DNA of 64,000 nt. It comes from Allobosea sp. 47.2.35. Lineage in GTDB: Bacteria > Pseudomonadota > Alphaproteobacteria > Rhizobiales > Beijerinckiaceae. This document shows, piece by piece, positions 62,957-64,000 of the stretch. Below the pieces are notes generated by a model. It worked only from the letters and a program-made list of their open reading frames with translations, was not told the DNA's origin and did no database searches. Where the stretch lies: positions 1 to 64,000 of the forward strand of contig NZ_JANLGI010000007.1 in assembly GCF_024655635.1 (NCBI RefSeq). Direction: 5' to 3'. Positions within the stretch are counted from its first letter, which is position 1. The number at the start of each line of letters is the position of its first letter. The translations under genes and the position numbers were made by a program.

Positions 62957-64000
62957 TCAGAATTCCGACCAGTCGCCGTGGCCGCCGTTCATCGCGCGCA
63001 GCACCTTGCGTTGCAGCCGGGCGGGAACGGTCGGCGCCGGTTCGGCATCCTCCGGGACTGGCCGCGCGAAGGCGACCGCACCGGCCTTGTCGCTCAGCCG
63101 GTCCAGCGGAATCTGGAACGAGGTGACGAGCGTCTGGAGCCGCTTGGCCGAATCCTCCAGCGTGCCGGCGATCCCGTGGCTCTGCTCGACCATCGTCGCG
63201 TTCTGCTGCGTCATCTCGTCGAGATGGGCGACGACCTTGGCGACCTCCTCGATCCCGTTGGCCTGCTCCTGCGAGGCGGTCGAGATGTCGGCCAGCGCGT
63301 CGGAGACCTGCCGCGACGACTGCACGATCTCGGTCAGCGCGGTGCCGGCTTCCTGGACCAGCTTCACGCCGGCCGAGACCTCCTCGGCCGAGTCCGTGAT
63401 CAGCTTCTTGATATCGTTGGCCGAATCGCTGGAGCGCTGCGCCAGGGCGCGCACCTCCGAGGCCACGACGGCGAAGCCGCGGCCCGCCTCGCCGGCACGC
63501 GCCGCCTCGACGGCTGCGTTGAGCGCTAGCAGATTGGTCTGGAAGGCGATCGTGTCGATGACGTTGATGATCTCGGCGATATTGGCGGAGGCGCGCTCGA
63601 TGCGCTCCATCGCTGCGATGGCCGCGGTCACGATGTCGCCGCCCTGATTGGCGATGGCATTGGCCTTCTCGCCGAGGGCCGTGGCATCCTGCGCCCGCGC
63701 CGCGCTCTGCTTCACGGAAGCCGCGAGTTCCTCGGTCGTCGCGGCCGTCTCTTCCAGGCTGCTCGCCTGTTCCTCGGTCCGCTGCGCGAGGTTGCGGCTG
63801 TCCCGGTTGATCGCGGATGAGCCTCTGGCGAGCGTGTCCGAGATGTCGGCTGTCGTCGTGACGACCTCGCACAGCGTCTCGATCAGGGCGTTGACGCCCT
63901 CGCAGAGATTGCGCAGGTCGCCGGCCTTGCCGGCCATCTCGATGCGCGGGTTGAGGTTCTTCTGCTTGGCAGCCGCGACGACCTGCTGCGTTTCCGCGAC
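62957..64000 (-). CDS. Methyl-accepting chemotaxis protein, 5' end cut by window edge
   Basis: 348 codons visible, open at base 64000. The segment includes [12 protein letters not shown] (end of a HAMP- or PAS-like region), then the complete signalling domain: [41 protein letters not shown] and [18 protein letters not shown] (hairpin tip), and a C-terminal tail ending GHGDWSEF. No CheR-binding pentapeptide (NWETF type) is evident. The sensor half is outside the window. It is a different gene from the receptor at the left edge because both contain the same signalling segment. Confidence 0.92.
   Translation of the reverse strand, partial: VAETQQVVAAAKQKNLNPRIEMAGKAGDLRNLCEGVNALIETLCEVVTTTADISDTLARGSSAINRDSRNLAQRTEEQASSLEETAATTEELAASVKQSAARAQDATALGEKANAIANQGGDIVTAAIAAMERIERASANIAEIINVIDTIAFQTNLLALNAAVEAARAGEAGRGFAVVASEVRALAQRSSDSANDIKKLITDSAEEVSAGVKLVQEAGTALTEIVQSSRQVSDALADISTASQEQANGIEEVAKVVAHLDEMTQQNATMVEQSHGIAGTLEDSAKRLQTLVTSFQIPLDRLSDKAGAVAFARPVPEDAEPAPTVPARLQRKVLRAMNGGHGDWSEF

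Noticed and set aside
1..64000. CRISPR array or rRNA operon
   Set aside because: No regularly spaced direct repeats of 24-40 bp and no rRNA sequences were recognised.
62957..64000. Left- and right-edge chemoreceptor pieces being one gene on a circular molecule
   Set aside because: Both pieces contain the methylation-helix segment with different sequences, so they are two genes.

Overview
The window looks like chromosome of a high-GC alphaproteobacterium of the order Hyphomicrobiales (a Bosea-like organism would fit, but species cannot be read from this). Clues are the hslV-GNAT-hslU order, a GcrA cell-cycle regulator, ALA synthase (C4 heme pathway), an Aap-type amino-acid transporter, DUF2336 and ALA/Arg gene sets of alphaproteobacterial type. 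Both window ends cut into different methyl-accepting chemotaxis genes on the minus strand.

Positions 1.8-31 kb are mostly housekeeping genes in tight operons: hslVU protease, murJ, trpS; nfu, tsaB-rimI, an acyltransferase and miaB; phoH-ybeY-corC-lnt; an XRE regulator, metK and trmB; the rimP-nusA-ylxR-infB-rbfA-truB translation operon, whose leader contains a promoter followed by a terminator before the first gene (a candidate attenuator); then hemA, an M20 amidohydrolase and an SDR on the minus strand. A 267-bp nested palindrome lies between trpS and a universal stress gene.

Positions 31.7-40.8 kb form an exopolysaccharide locus: three or four glycosyltransferases, a flippase, a Tat-exported GH10 hydrolase and a Wzz/BY-kinase-like protein with a degenerate P-loop. 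Then follow two transporters, guaC, the aapJQM transporter without its ATPase, gcrA with a striking cluster of GANTC sites and a DnaA box upstream, and argD-argF-hslO, argE-apaG.

Positions 54.4-62.3 kb look like a horizontally acquired arsenic island. It starts with a complete dCTP deaminase gene of foreign composition and ends with the native-looking, beheaded 3' end of a second dcd gene. Between them are an IS3-type fragment, arsR, two unrelated arsenate reductases, Acr3, a second arsR, a flavoprotein with a cysteine-rich tail, gene debris and a DUF1254 protein. A tRNA-Gly(CCC) gene follows 115 bp after the remnant. No integrase, CRISPR array or rRNA was seen.
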